Assembly: GCA_041060555.1 (NCBI GenBank)
Contig: JBEUDS010000004.1
Source of the DNA: CAUJIW01 sp963205175
GTDB lineage: Bacteria > Pseudomonadota > Alphaproteobacteria > Sphingomonadales > Sphingomonadaceae
Length of the DNA stretch: 64,000 nucleotides
Strand: one strand, 5' to 3'
Of the stretch, positions 45,237-53,037 are shown piece by piece. Each line of letters begins with the position of its first letter. Positions within the stretch are counted from its first letter, which is position 1. The position numbers and the translations under genes are program-made. The notes beneath the pieces are model-generated. The model did no database searches, was not told the DNA's origin, and saw nothing but the letters and a program-made list of their open reading frames with translations.

Positions 45237-45980
45237 ATGATGCTGAAAATTGACAACCTGCACGTCGCCGTCGACGGCAAGGAAATCCTCAAGGGTCTGA
45301 CGCTGGCGCTGGCGCCGGGCACCGTGCATGCCATCATGGGGCCCAATGGCGCCGGCAAGTCGACGCTGGGCTACACGCTGGCCGGCCGCGACGGTTACGA
45401 CGTGACGGCCGGCACCGCGACACTGGGCGGCCAGGACCTGCTGGCGCTGGCGCCGCACGAGCGCGCCGCCGCCGGGCTGTTCCTCGGTCTGCAGTATCCG
45501 GTGGAAATCCCCGGCGTCTCCAACCTCGCCTTCCTGCGCACCGCGCTCAACGCCCAGCGCAAGCTGCGCGGCGAGGCGGAGGTGTCCGCCGGTGACTTCC
45601 TCAAGCTGGTGCGGGCCAAGGCCAAGGAGCTGGGGCTCGACCCCGAGATGCTGAAGCGCCCGGTCAATGTCGGTTTCTCCGGCGGCGAGAAGAAGCGCAA
45701 CGAGATGGTGCAGATGGCCGTGCTCGACCCGAAGATGATGGTGCTCGACGAGACCGACTCCGGCCTCGACATCGACGCCCTGCGGGTGGTCTCCCAGGGC
45801 ATCAACGCCATGCGCGCGCCGGACAAGACGATCCTGCTCATCACCCACTACCAGCGGCTGCTCGACTATGTGGAGCCGGACTTCATCCACGTGATGGTCG
45901 ACGGGCGGATCGTCAAGACCGGTGACAAGTCGCTGGCGCTGGAGCTGGAGCGCGAGGGTTACGGAGCGATCGCGGCGTGA
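45237..45980 (+). CDS. sufC: Fe-S cluster assembly ATPase SufC
   Basis: This ABC-type ATPase drives the SufBCD scaffold. The 247-residue protein has Walker A GPNGAGKST, the signature VGFSGGEKKRNE, Walker B MMVLDETDSGLD and the H-loop LITHYQRLLDYV. Two ATGs (45237, 45240) are possible, differing by one residue. Its stop shares bases with the SufD GTG (GTGA). Confidence 0.96.
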   Translation: MMLKIDNLHVAVDGKEILKGLTLALAPGTVHAIMGPNGAGKSTLGYTLAGRDGYDVTAGTATLGGQDLLALAPHERAAAGLFLGLQYPVEIPGVSNLAFLRTALNAQRKLRGEAEVSAGDFLKLVRAKAKELGLDPEMLKRPVNVGFSGGEKKRNEMVQMAVLDPKMMVLDETDSGLDIDALRVVSQGINAMRAPDKTILLITHYQRLLDYVEPDFIHVMVDGRIVKTGDKSLALELEREGYGAIAA

Positions 45981-46903
45981 CCATGGCGACGTCCCTTCCC
46001 GGCCGGCGCGACGAGGCCTGGCGCTACAGCGATCTGAAGGCGCTGGAGCGCGCACACGCCCTGCCGGCCAACGACGCCATCGCCGAGGCGGTCACGCTGG
46101 CGGACGGCGAGACGCGCCGGCTGGGGCTGGCGCCCGACGACAGCCAGCGCGCGACGCTGACGCTGGAGGTGCCCGCGGGCGTGTCGGCGACGCTGGTCGA
46201 GTCGCTGGGCGGCGGTGGCTGGCTTGATCGCGCGGTGACGGTGCGGCTCGGCGCCGGTGCGCGGCTGACCCATGTCATCCTGCAGACCGCCGGGGCGGAG
46301 GCAGTGGTGACGGCGGCCTACACGGCGGCGCTGGCGGCGGACGCCCGCTACCAGGTGCATCTGGGCAACGTCGGTGGCGCGCTGGGCCGGGTGGCGATGG
46401 ACGTCACCCTGGCGACCGGCGCCGACTTCACGCTGGGCGGCGTGCTGCTGGGCAATGCCGGCCAGACGGTGGAACTGGTCAGCCGGGTGGTGCATGCCGA
46501 ACCCGGCGCCACCAGCCAGCAGACGGTGCGCTCGGTGCTGGCGGGCAAGGCCACGGCCAACTATCTCGGCAAGATTCTGGTGGCGCCGGGCGCCCAGAAG
46601 ACCGACGCCGCCCAGTCGTCGAAGGCGCTGCTGCTGGCCCGTACCGCCAGCGCCAACACCAAGCCGGAGCTGGAAATCCATGCCGACGACGTGAAATGCG
46701 CCCACGGCGCCACGGTCGGCGAGCTGGACGCACAGGCGCTGTTCTACATGGCCACTCGCGGCATCGACCCGGCGGAGGCGCGCGCGCTGCTCACCCAGGC
46801 CTTCCTCGGCGACGTGCTGGACGCCATCGCCGACGAGGCGCTGCGCGAGGAGGTGTCGGCGCTGGCCATCGGCCGCCTGCGCGTGCTGGTGGGGGGGGCA
46901 TGA
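45977..46903 (+). CDS. sufD: Fe-S cluster assembly protein SufD (short form)
   Basis: The 308-residue protein is a SufB/SufD paralog: it opens GRRDEAWRYSDL, and the core has TLEVPAGVSATLVESLG and the C-terminal HADDVKCAHGATVGELDAQALFYMATRGID block, which carries the conserved CxHGA motif. It is about 100 residues shorter than typical SufD, missing an N-terminal helical region, so this may be a natural short form. The start is GTG 45977 (four-base overlap with sufC) or ATG 45983. An eight-G run occurs close to its end. Confidence 0.9.
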   Translation: MTMATSLPGRRDEAWRYSDLKALERAHALPANDAIAEAVTLADGETRRLGLAPDDSQRATLTLEVPAGVSATLVESLGGGGWLDRAVTVRLGAGARLTHVILQTAGAEAVVTAAYTAALAADARYQVHLGNVGGALGRVAMDVTLATGADFTLGGVLLGNAGQTVELVSRVVHAEPGATSQQTVRSVLAGKATANYLGKILVAPGAQKTDAAQSSKALLLARTASANTKPELEIHADDVKCAHGATVGELDAQALFYMATRGIDPAEARALLTQAFLGDVLDAIADEALREEVSALAIGRLRVLVGGA

Positions 46904-48102
46904 CCATGCTGTCGTTGCGATCCGACTTTCCGGTGTTCGACGCCGATCCGGCGCTGGCCTATCTCGATACGGCGGCGACGGCGCAGAAGCCGCGCGCGGT
47001 CGTCGAGGCGATCACGCGGGCCTATGCCACCGACTATGCCACGGTGCATCGCGGCGTCTATCGTCGCAGCCAGGTGATGACCGAGGCCTATGAGGCCGCG
47101 CGCGAGACCACGGCGCGCTTCATCAACGCCGCCAGCGCGCAGGAGATCGTCTTCGTGCGCGGGGCGACCGAAGCCATCAACCTGGTGGCCCAGAGCTGGG
47201 GCGGCGCCAACCTCGGCCCCGGCGACGAGGTGGTGCTGAGCGAGCTGGAGCATCACAGCAACATCGTGCCCTGGCAGCTGATGCGCGACCGGCTGGGTTT
47301 CACTATCAAGGTGGTGCCGATCACCGCCGACGGCGATTTCGACTATGCGGCGGCGGCGACGCTGATCGGCCCGCGCACCCGGCTGGTGGCGGTGACGCAC
47401 GTTTCCAACGTGCTGGGCACCACCGTCGACATCGCCCGCGTGGCGGCCCTCGCGCATGCCCAGGGCGCGCAGCTGTTGGTGGATGGCTGTCAGGCGGCGC
47501 CGCGCACCCGGGTCGACGTGCAGGCGCTGGGCGCCGACTTCTATGTGTTTTCCGCCCACAAGCTCTACGGCCCGACCGGCATCGGCGTGCTGTGGGGGCG
47601 CGCGGCGCTGCTGGAGGCGATGCCGCCCTGGCAGGGCGGTGGCGCGATGATCGAGACGGTGACGTTCGAGCACACCACCTTCCTGCCGCCGGCGCAGCGG
47701 TTCGAGGCCGGCACGCCGCACATCGTCGGCGCGCTCGGGCTCAAGGCCGCCATCGACTATGTCGAGGGCGTCGGCCTGGCGGCGATCCACGCCCACGAGG
47801 CGGCGCTGACCCGCGCCGCGCAAGAGGCGCTGGGCCGCTTCAATTCGGTGCGGGTGCTGGGGCCGGGGCATGCCTCGGGCATCGTGTCGTTTGTCATGGA
47901 AGGGGTTCACCCGCACGACATCGGCACCATATTGGATGAGGCCGGTGTGAATATCCGCGCCGGCCATCATTGCGCCCAGCCGCTGATGGATCGTCTGGGC
48001 GTGCCGGCGACGGCGCGGGCAAGCTTCGGGCTCTACAGCAACGAGCGGGACGTGGAACGCCTGGCGGAGGGCATGGAAAAGGTCGTGAGGATTTTCCGAT
48101 GA
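46900..48102 (+). CDS. sufS: Cysteine desulfurase SufS
   Basis: SufS takes sulfur from cysteine to supply SufBCD. The 400-residue PLP enzyme has K221 in SAHKLYGPTGIG (Schiff base) and the catalytic cysteine C358 in RAGHHCAQPLM. VHRGVYRRSQVMTEAYE and SELEHHSNIVPWQ are typical of group II desulfurases. The start overlaps sufD by four bases (ATGA). SufE or SufU partners are not in this window, so the sulfur acceptor is not shown. Confidence 0.96.
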   Translation: MTMLSLRSDFPVFDADPALAYLDTAATAQKPRAVVEAITRAYATDYATVHRGVYRRSQVMTEAYEAARETTARFINAASAQEIVFVRGATEAINLVAQSWGGANLGPGDEVVLSELEHHSNIVPWQLMRDRLGFTIKVVPITADGDFDYAAAATLIGPRTRLVAVTHVSNVLGTTVDIARVAALAHAQGAQLLVDGCQAAPRTRVDVQALGADFYVFSAHKLYGPTGIGVLWGRAALLEAMPPWQGGGAMIETVTFEHTTFLPPAQRFEAGTPHIVGALGLKAAIDYVEGVGLAAIHAHEAALTRAAQEALGRFNSVRVLGPGHASGIVSFVMEGVHPHDIGTILDEAGVNIRAGHHCAQPLMDRLGVPATARASFGLYSNERDVERLAEGMEKVVRIFR

Positions 48103-48581
48103 GCGGGGACGAAACCAGGACCATCGCGGTCGAGACGGTGGCGGCGCCGCCCGAACCGCCGGCGCGCCCGGTGGTCGGCCAGCCGGCCCAGGTGTCGGCG
48201 GTGCCGAGCGGCGGCCCGATCGATTTCGTCGAGAGCTTCCTGCGCGAGCCAGCGACCCAGACGCCGGACGACGCGCCCGGCGGCAGCCTCTATGACCGGG
48301 TGCTGGATGCGCTCAAGAATATTTTCGACCCCGAGATTCCGGTCAATATCTATGACCTCGGGCTGATCTACGGCCTCGACATCGACGAGGGCCATGTCGA
48401 CGTCACCATGACGCTGACCACGCCGCATTGCCCGGTCGCGGAGTCGATGCCGGGCGAGGTCGAGACCCGGGTGGGCGCGGTGCCGGGCGTCGGCTCGGTG
48501 ACGGTCAGCCTGGTGTGGGACCCGCCCTGGGACCCGCAAAAGATGTCGGACGAGGCCAAGCTCGAACTGGGCATGTTGTAA
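48099..48581 (+). CDS. sufT: SufT-like DUF59 Fe-S maturation protein
   Basis: The 160-residue protein has a disordered N-terminal 60 residues followed by a DUF59/MIP18 domain: VLDALKNIFDPEIPVNIYDLGLIY and LTTPHCPVAESMPGEVE. SufT homologs help with Fe-S cluster delivery or maturation, especially under iron limitation. It overlaps sufS by four bases (ATGA), and the DPEIPVNIYDLG motif marks it as the SUF-associated type. Confidence 0.92.
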   Translation: MSGDETRTIAVETVAAPPEPPARPVVGQPAQVSAVPSGGPIDFVESFLREPATQTPDDAPGGSLYDRVLDALKNIFDPEIPVNIYDLGLIYGLDIDEGHVDVTMTLTTPHCPVAESMPGEVETRVGAVPGVGSVTVSLVWDPPWDPQKMSDEAKLELGML

Positions 48582-48606
48582 CCGCGCCCGTTGCAAGGAG
48601 TACGCG

Positions 48607-48966
48607 ATGACGACCGTAACCCGACCCACCGCCCGCAAGGCCGCCCTCACCGTGACGGACGCCGCCGCCGAGCGGATCGCCGCCCTGCTGGCCCAGCGTG
48701 GCCAGCCGTCGGCCGGCCTGCGCCTGTCGACGCCCCAGAAAGGCTGCTCGGGCTTCAGCTACGCGGTCGACTATGTCGACACGCCCAATCCGATGGACGA
48801 GGTGGTCGAGACACCGGGTGGCCGCCTGTACATTGATTTCACCGCCCTGCTCAAGGTGATCGGTTCGCAGATGGACTGGAAGGACGATGTGTTCACTTCC
48901 GGCTTCGTGTTCACCAATCCCAACGAGACCGGTCGCTGCGGCTGCGGCGAGAGCTTCACCGTCTGA
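48607..48966 (+). CDS. sufA: A-type Fe-S carrier SufA/IscA
   Basis: The 119-residue A-type carrier has the three conserved cysteines: GCSGFSY and CGCGESF at the end. It accepts Fe-S clusters from SufBCD and hands them to apo-proteins. The start is 25 bases after sufT and follows AAGGAG. With SufT it completes the Rrf2-sufBCDS-T-A operon. It is convergent with the MaoC genes. Confidence 0.94.
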   Translation: MTTVTRPTARKAALTVTDAAAERIAALLAQRGQPSAGLRLSTPQKGCSGFSYAVDYVDTPNPMDEVVETPGGRLYIDFTALLKVIGSQMDWKDDVFTSGFVFTNPNETGRCGCGESFTV

Positions 48967-48984
48967 ACGGCACTGCCCGGCCGC

Positions 48985-49350
48985 TCAGCGCGGCCCGATG
49001 ACATCCTCGACATAGACCAGCGCCCGGCCGGTGGCGACGACGCGGCCATCGCCGCCGGTGCACTGCGTTTCCAGGTCCACCAGATGCTTCTCCGGGCGCA
49101 GGCGGGTGATGGTGACGCGGGCGGTCAGCGCCTCGCCGACCAGCGCCGGGTGGCGATATTCGGTTTCCTGCTTGAGGTAGTTGGTACCCAGCCCCGGCAG
49201 CTTGACCCCCAGCAGATAGGAAAACAGTCCGCCGATCAGCGGTTCCGGCAGTTCGCCCGCCGGCATCGGCGCGCCGCCCAGCGCCACATAGTCGGCGACG
49301 TCCTGGCTGGAAAAGGCGCGGCTGGTCTCGACGCTGTCGCCAACGTTCAT
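48985..49350 (-). CDS. MaoC-like hotdog protein lacking the hydratase motif
   Basis: The 121-residue hotdog-fold protein resembles MaoC dehydratases (NVGDSVETSRAFSSQDVADY, ETEYRHPALVGEALTARVTI) but lacks the active-site DxNPxHxD; in that place it has VALGGAPMPAGELPEPL. It overlaps the next MaoC gene by four bases (ATGA). It may be the non-catalytic half of a heteromeric hydratase, as in ChsH1-ChsH2-type pairs, or bind a specific acyl group. Function by itself is not known. Confidence 0.8.
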   Translation of the reverse strand: MNVGDSVETSRAFSSQDVADYVALGGAPMPAGELPEPLIGGLFSYLLGVKLPGLGTNYLKQETEYRHPALVGEALTARVTITRLRPEKHLVDLETQCTGGDGRVVATGRALVYVEDVIGPR

Positions 49351-49802
49351 GGCAGGGTCTCCGGGTCCGGGGTTGCATCAGCCAGATCGTCGTCCGGCAG
49401 ATCGTCGTCGGGCAGGGCGAACGCCATGGTGCCGTCGCAGGTCACGGTGCCGTCGGCAATCCGGCTGACGCTGACGCCGAGGTCGGCGATGCCATCGGCC
49501 ACCCGGTCGAGCCGCACCGCGAAGCACATCGGCTCGCCGGCGAAGGTGGGGGCGGGGAAGCGGATCGCCTGGCCGACCTGGCGGGCGCCGGGCAGCACCT
49601 CGCCGGCCAGCCCGCGCAGGATCGAGCACAGCAGCACGCCATGCGCGACGGTGCGGCCGAAGCGGGTGCGGGCGGAGAATTCCGGGTCGACGTGGATCGG
49701 GTTGTCGTCCCCCGACAGGGCGGCGAAGCGGTCGAAGTCCGCCTGGGTCAGCGTACGGGCGATGCTGCGGGTGGCGGCTCGCGGTTCGGAAGGCGGGGTC
49801 AT
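49347..49802 (-). CDS. MaoC-like enoyl-CoA hydratase
   Basis: The 151-residue protein has the (R)-specific enoyl-CoA hydratase-2 motif in FAALSGDDNPIHVDPEFSA, with D and H of the catalytic pair, and AHGVLLCSILRGL. It hydrates 2-enoyl-CoA to 3-hydroxyacyl-CoA. The C-terminal tail has a repeated LPDDD element from a DNA repeat. It overlaps both neighbours by four bases (ATGA), so the acyl-CoA ligase and two MaoC proteins are made together. Confidence 0.88.
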   Translation of the reverse strand: MTPPSEPRAATRSIARTLTQADFDRFAALSGDDNPIHVDPEFSARTRFGRTVAHGVLLCSILRGLAGEVLPGARQVGQAIRFPAPTFAGEPMCFAVRLDRVADGIADLGVSVSRIADGTVTCDGTMAFALPDDDLPDDDLADATPDPETLP

Positions 49803-51295
49803 GCGGCCTGGTCCATCTGTTTGAGAAGATGCTTCTGGATCTTGCCGGCCGCCGTGCGCGGGAAGTCGCTCACCGTGACGAACTGCCGGGGCACCTTGTA
49901 GGCGGCCAGCCGGCTGCGGCAGAAGGCGGCCAGCGTGTCGGCGTCGGGCGCGTCATGGCCCGGTCGCGGCAGGATGAAGGCGCGGCCGACCTCGCCCCAG
50001 CGGCCGTCCGGCACGCCGATGACGGCGGCCTCCAGCACCGCGGGGTGCTCGGCCAGCACGTTCTCGACTTCCGCCGGATAGACGTTCTCGCCGCCGGAGA
50101 TGAACATGTCCTTGATGCGGCCGACGATGTAGAAATAGCCATCCGCGTCCTGGCGGCCCAGATCGCCGGATTTCAGCCAGCCATCGCTGAACGCCGCCGC
50201 CGTCGCCTCCTCGCGCCGCCAGTAGCCTGGCGTGATGCCGGGGCCGGAAAACCACAGCTCGCCCGCCTCGCCCGGCGCCACGTCCTGGCCGTCGGGGCCG
50301 ACCAGCCGCACCTGGGCCAGCAGTTGCGGCTTGCCGACCGAGCCGATGCGGGTCGGCGCGTTCTCGGGGTCCATGATGAACAGGGTGGGGCCGGTCTCGG
50401 TCATGCCCATGCCGTTGCACACCCGCACCCCGCGCGCGAGGTAGAGGCTGACCAGCGTGTCGGGCAGCGGCGCGCCGCCGCAGCCCCAGTGCCGCACGCG
50501 GGACAGATCGACCTCGCCGAAGCGCGGATGCAGGCTGAGCTGCTGGTAGACCGCCGGCACCGCAAACAGGGTGTCGAGGTCGCCGGCGGCGATCAGGTCG
50601 AGGGTGCGGTCGGCATCGAAGCCCGGCGTCACCAGCACCCGGCCGCCGGCGATCAGTGTCGGCAGTGTGTGCAGATTGATGCCGGCGGTATGGAACAGCG
50701 GCAGGAAGTTCAGCGTGGTGTCGCGCCCGGTGATGCCGACCGCCTGGCCGATGTTGATGAAGTTGGCCAGCGCCATGCCGTAGGTCTGGATCACGGCCTT
50801 GGGCAGGCCGGTGGTGCCGGAGGTGTAGAGCAGATACCAGATGTCGGCCGCCGGCCAGCGGTCGCGGCCTTGCAGTGGCGCCGCGATGGCGGCCAGGCGA
50901 CTGTCGTAGTCGCCATCGAAATCGACGCACACCAGCCCCAGCTGGGCGGCGACCGTCGCGTCCTCGGTGCCGTGGAACAGCAGCCGTGGCGTCGCATCGG
51001 TCACCAGCGGCCGCAGCTCCTCGGCCGGCATCCGCCAGTTCAGCGGCACCAGGATGGCGCCGCGCTTGGCGCAGGCGAACAGCAGCTCGAAAAAGGCGAT
51101 GCGGTTGCGGCACAGCACCGCCACCCGGTCGCCGGCCTCGACGCCGTGATCGGCGAGCAGACGGGCGGCGCGCGCCGCCCGGTCGTCAAGCTCGGCATAG
51201 GTGACGGCGCGGCCGGTGGCGACTTCCGCCATCGCCGGCTGGTGCGGCGACAGCAGCGCCCGTTTGGCGGTCAGGTCGAACAGGTCGGTGATCAT
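49799..51295 (-). CDS. Acyl-CoA synthetase (AMP-forming)
   Basis: The 498-residue adenylate-forming enzyme activates an organic acid to its CoA thioester. Signatures are the P-loop YTSGTTGLPK, the A5 region NGMGMTETGPT, GELWFSGPGITPGYW, the A7-A8 SGDLGRQDADGYFYIVGRIKDMFISGG and lysine in AAGKIQK. A typical fatty, aromatic or branched substrate is possible. It is the first gene of a set with two MaoC proteins, and a TetR gene lies upstream on the same strand, 64 bases away. Confidence 0.9.
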   Translation of the reverse strand: MITDLFDLTAKRALLSPHQPAMAEVATGRAVTYAELDDRAARAARLLADHGVEAGDRVAVLCRNRIAFFELLFACAKRGAILVPLNWRMPAEELRPLVTDATPRLLFHGTEDATVAAQLGLVCVDFDGDYDSRLAAIAAPLQGRDRWPAADIWYLLYTSGTTGLPKAVIQTYGMALANFINIGQAVGITGRDTTLNFLPLFHTAGINLHTLPTLIAGGRVLVTPGFDADRTLDLIAAGDLDTLFAVPAVYQQLSLHPRFGEVDLSRVRHWGCGGAPLPDTLVSLYLARGVRVCNGMGMTETGPTLFIMDPENAPTRIGSVGKPQLLAQVRLVGPDGQDVAPGEAGELWFSGPGITPGYWRREEATAAAFSDGWLKSGDLGRQDADGYFYIVGRIKDMFISGGENVYPAEVENVLAEHPAVLEAAVIGVPDGRWGEVGRAFILPRPGHDAPDADTLAAFCRSRLAAYKVPRQFVTVSDFPRTAAGKIQKHLLKQMDQAA

Positions 51296-51359
51296 GCGAA
51301 CACTCTCCCCAGGTTGATCCCCATGTCGGCCGGGTTGTCCCGGTCTGTCGTTTGGCGTC

Positions 51360-52010
51360 TCAGCGGGCTTTCGGCGCCGGCGTCAGGCCGAAGGCCATGA
51401 AGTCGCCGGCGGCGGCGGCGACCTCGGCGGCGGACAGGCTGTCGTCCCACACGCCGTAGCGCAGGCCGAGAAACACGTTCATGCCGATCAGCGCCCAGGC
51501 CCGCACCTCGTCGTGGCCGGGCCGGATTTCGCCGCGCTCGCCGGCGACGGCGAGGTTGCGCCGGTAGGCCTCCTCGAACACCGCGTAATAGTCGCGGTAG
51601 GCGTCCTCGGCGACGAACTGCGCTTCCATGACGATGCGGTAGAGGTCCTTGTGCGCCCGTACGAACTCGATGAACGCTTCCAGGCCGATGCGTTCGGCGA
51701 CGATACGGTTGGGCGCGCTCTCCACCCGTTCGGCGATCCATTTGCGCGTCAGGTGGCCCATGTGGGACACCAGCGCCCGGAACACCTGCTCCTTGCTGTC
51801 GAAGTAGGTGTAGAAGCTGCCCAGCGCCGCGCCGGCCCGCTGGGTGATGCCGGTGATCGACGCCTCATGATAGCCGCGCTCGCCGAATTCGGCTGCCGCC
51901 GCCTCCAGCAGTTTCGCCAATGTCCGGCGCCCGCGCTCGGTGCGCGGCACCTTGTTCGAAGGTGAGGTCGCGTTGTGCATGGCGCCGACCTTGGCCTCTA
52001 CCCTCCCCAT
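51360..52010 (-). CDS. TetR-family regulator
   Basis: The 216-residue protein has the TetR helix-turn-helix: RTLAKLLEAAAAEFGERGYH, EASITGITQRAGAALGSFYTYF and SKEQVFRALV. The C-terminal half binds a ligand, probably an acyl-CoA or related compound, since it precedes the acyl-CoA synthetase. Start is uncertain: ATG 52010 or 51980. In the upstream gap are AGGC-aa-GCCT (52012-52021) and repeated TTAGA elements that may contain its operator. It is divergent from the alpha/beta hydrolase. Confidence 0.85.
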   Translation of the reverse strand: MGRVEAKVGAMHNATSPSNKVPRTERGRRTLAKLLEAAAAEFGERGYHEASITGITQRAGAALGSFYTYFDSKEQVFRALVSHMGHLTRKWIAERVESAPNRIVAERIGLEAFIEFVRAHKDLYRIVMEAQFVAEDAYRDYYAVFEEAYRRNLAVAGERGEIRPGHDEVRAWALIGMNVFLGLRYGVWDDSLSAAEVAAAAGDFMAFGLTPAPKAR

Positions 52011-52138
52011 TAGGCAAGCCTTCTAACTTGAATGTTGACTCATGTTTCACTCTAACGCATGGTTACCGGGAAGCACAAGCCCCCGGTCAAGGGGGTCGCC
52101 GGCGTCGCGGACGCCATCAACTGGGGGGAACGCCGGGC

Positions 52139-53020
52139 ATGCCCGAGACCGTGACCAGAACTGCCGTCCTGTCGGCCTGCGATGACGCGGGCAGCGGCCG
52201 GCCGTTGCTGCTGGTGCATGGCTGGGGTGTTCATGCCGGCTTCTTCCGCCATCAGAGGTCGGCGCTGGCCGGCCATTTCCGGGTGATCGCGCCGGACCTG
52301 CGCGGGCACCGCCGTGCCTACCGGCCGGGCGAGCTGCCGACAGTGCCGATGCTGGCGGATGATCTGCGCGCGCTCGCCGAGGCGCTCGACCTGCGCGAGG
52401 CGCTGGTGGTGGGCTGGTCGATGGGCGCGCTGGCGCTGTGGCGGGCGCTGGCCGAGGGGCTGGCGCCGCGCGTTGCCGGCATGGTGGTGATCGACATGAC
52501 GCCGCGTGTCCTCAACGGAGCCGACTGGACGCTGGGGCTGCTCGGTCAGCCCCCCGCCGGCCCTGCCTTTGCCGGCCAGCTGGCGGCGGCGATCGCGGCG
52601 ATGCGGGCCGACTGGCCCGGCTATTGCCCGCGGGTGGCCCGGCGCATTTTCGCCGCCGGCCATGATGCCGAACGCCAGGCGCTGATGGACTGGTGTACGG
52701 CCGAGATTGCCGGCAACGACGGCGCGACGATGGCGAGCCTGTGGGAATCGCTGACGGCGGAAGATGTCCGCCACCTGCTGCCGGGCATCACCACCCCGAC
52801 CCTGATCGCCCATGGCGCGCTGAGCCAGCTCTATGGCCCGGCGACCGCCGACTATCTTGAACAGACGTTGCCGGTCGCGTCCCGGCGGGCGTTCGCCAGT
52901 TCCGGCCATGCGCCCCATCTGGAGGAGCCCGAGGCGTTCAACCGGGCCCTCGTCCGCTTTGCCGACGCGCTGCCGGGCAGGGCGCCGGCGTCTGTAACCG
53001 TACCCACATCACCAGCATAA
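52139..53020 (+). CDS. Alpha/beta-hydrolase (BioH-like)
   Basis: The 293-residue hydrolase has the nucleophile elbow GWSMG, the oxyanion block LLLVHGWGVHAGFF, an acid near LIAHGALS and the His in SGHAPHLEEPEAF. This is the BioH/esterase layout; substrate is unknown. It precedes the TonB receptor and is divergent from the TetR regulator, so a role in processing an imported ester or lactone is possible. ATG 52139 follows GGGGGGAA; an upstream ORF extension has no Shine-Dalgarno. Confidence 0.8.
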   Translation: MPETVTRTAVLSACDDAGSGRPLLLVHGWGVHAGFFRHQRSALAGHFRVIAPDLRGHRRAYRPGELPTVPMLADDLRALAEALDLREALVVGWSMGALALWRALAEGLAPRVAGMVVIDMTPRVLNGADWTLGLLGQPPAGPAFAGQLAAAIAAMRADWPGYCPRVARRIFAAGHDAERQALMDWCTAEIAGNDGATMASLWESLTAEDVRHLLPGITTPTLIAHGALSQLYGPATADYLEQTLPVASRRAFASSGHAPHLEEPEAFNRALVRFADALPGRAPASVTVPTSPA

Positions 53021-53037
53021 TCCGGGAGGAATACCCC

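Noticed and set aside
46891..46898. Eight-G run near the end of sufD as a possible phase-variable or slippery site
   Set aside because: It is not part of a typical contingency locus and both sufD and sufS frames are intact as read.
49389..49420. Repeated GATCGTCGTC-like string in the MaoC gene end
   Set aside because: It encodes an acidic LPDDD repeat in a poorly conserved tail; likely local slippage, not a functional repeat.
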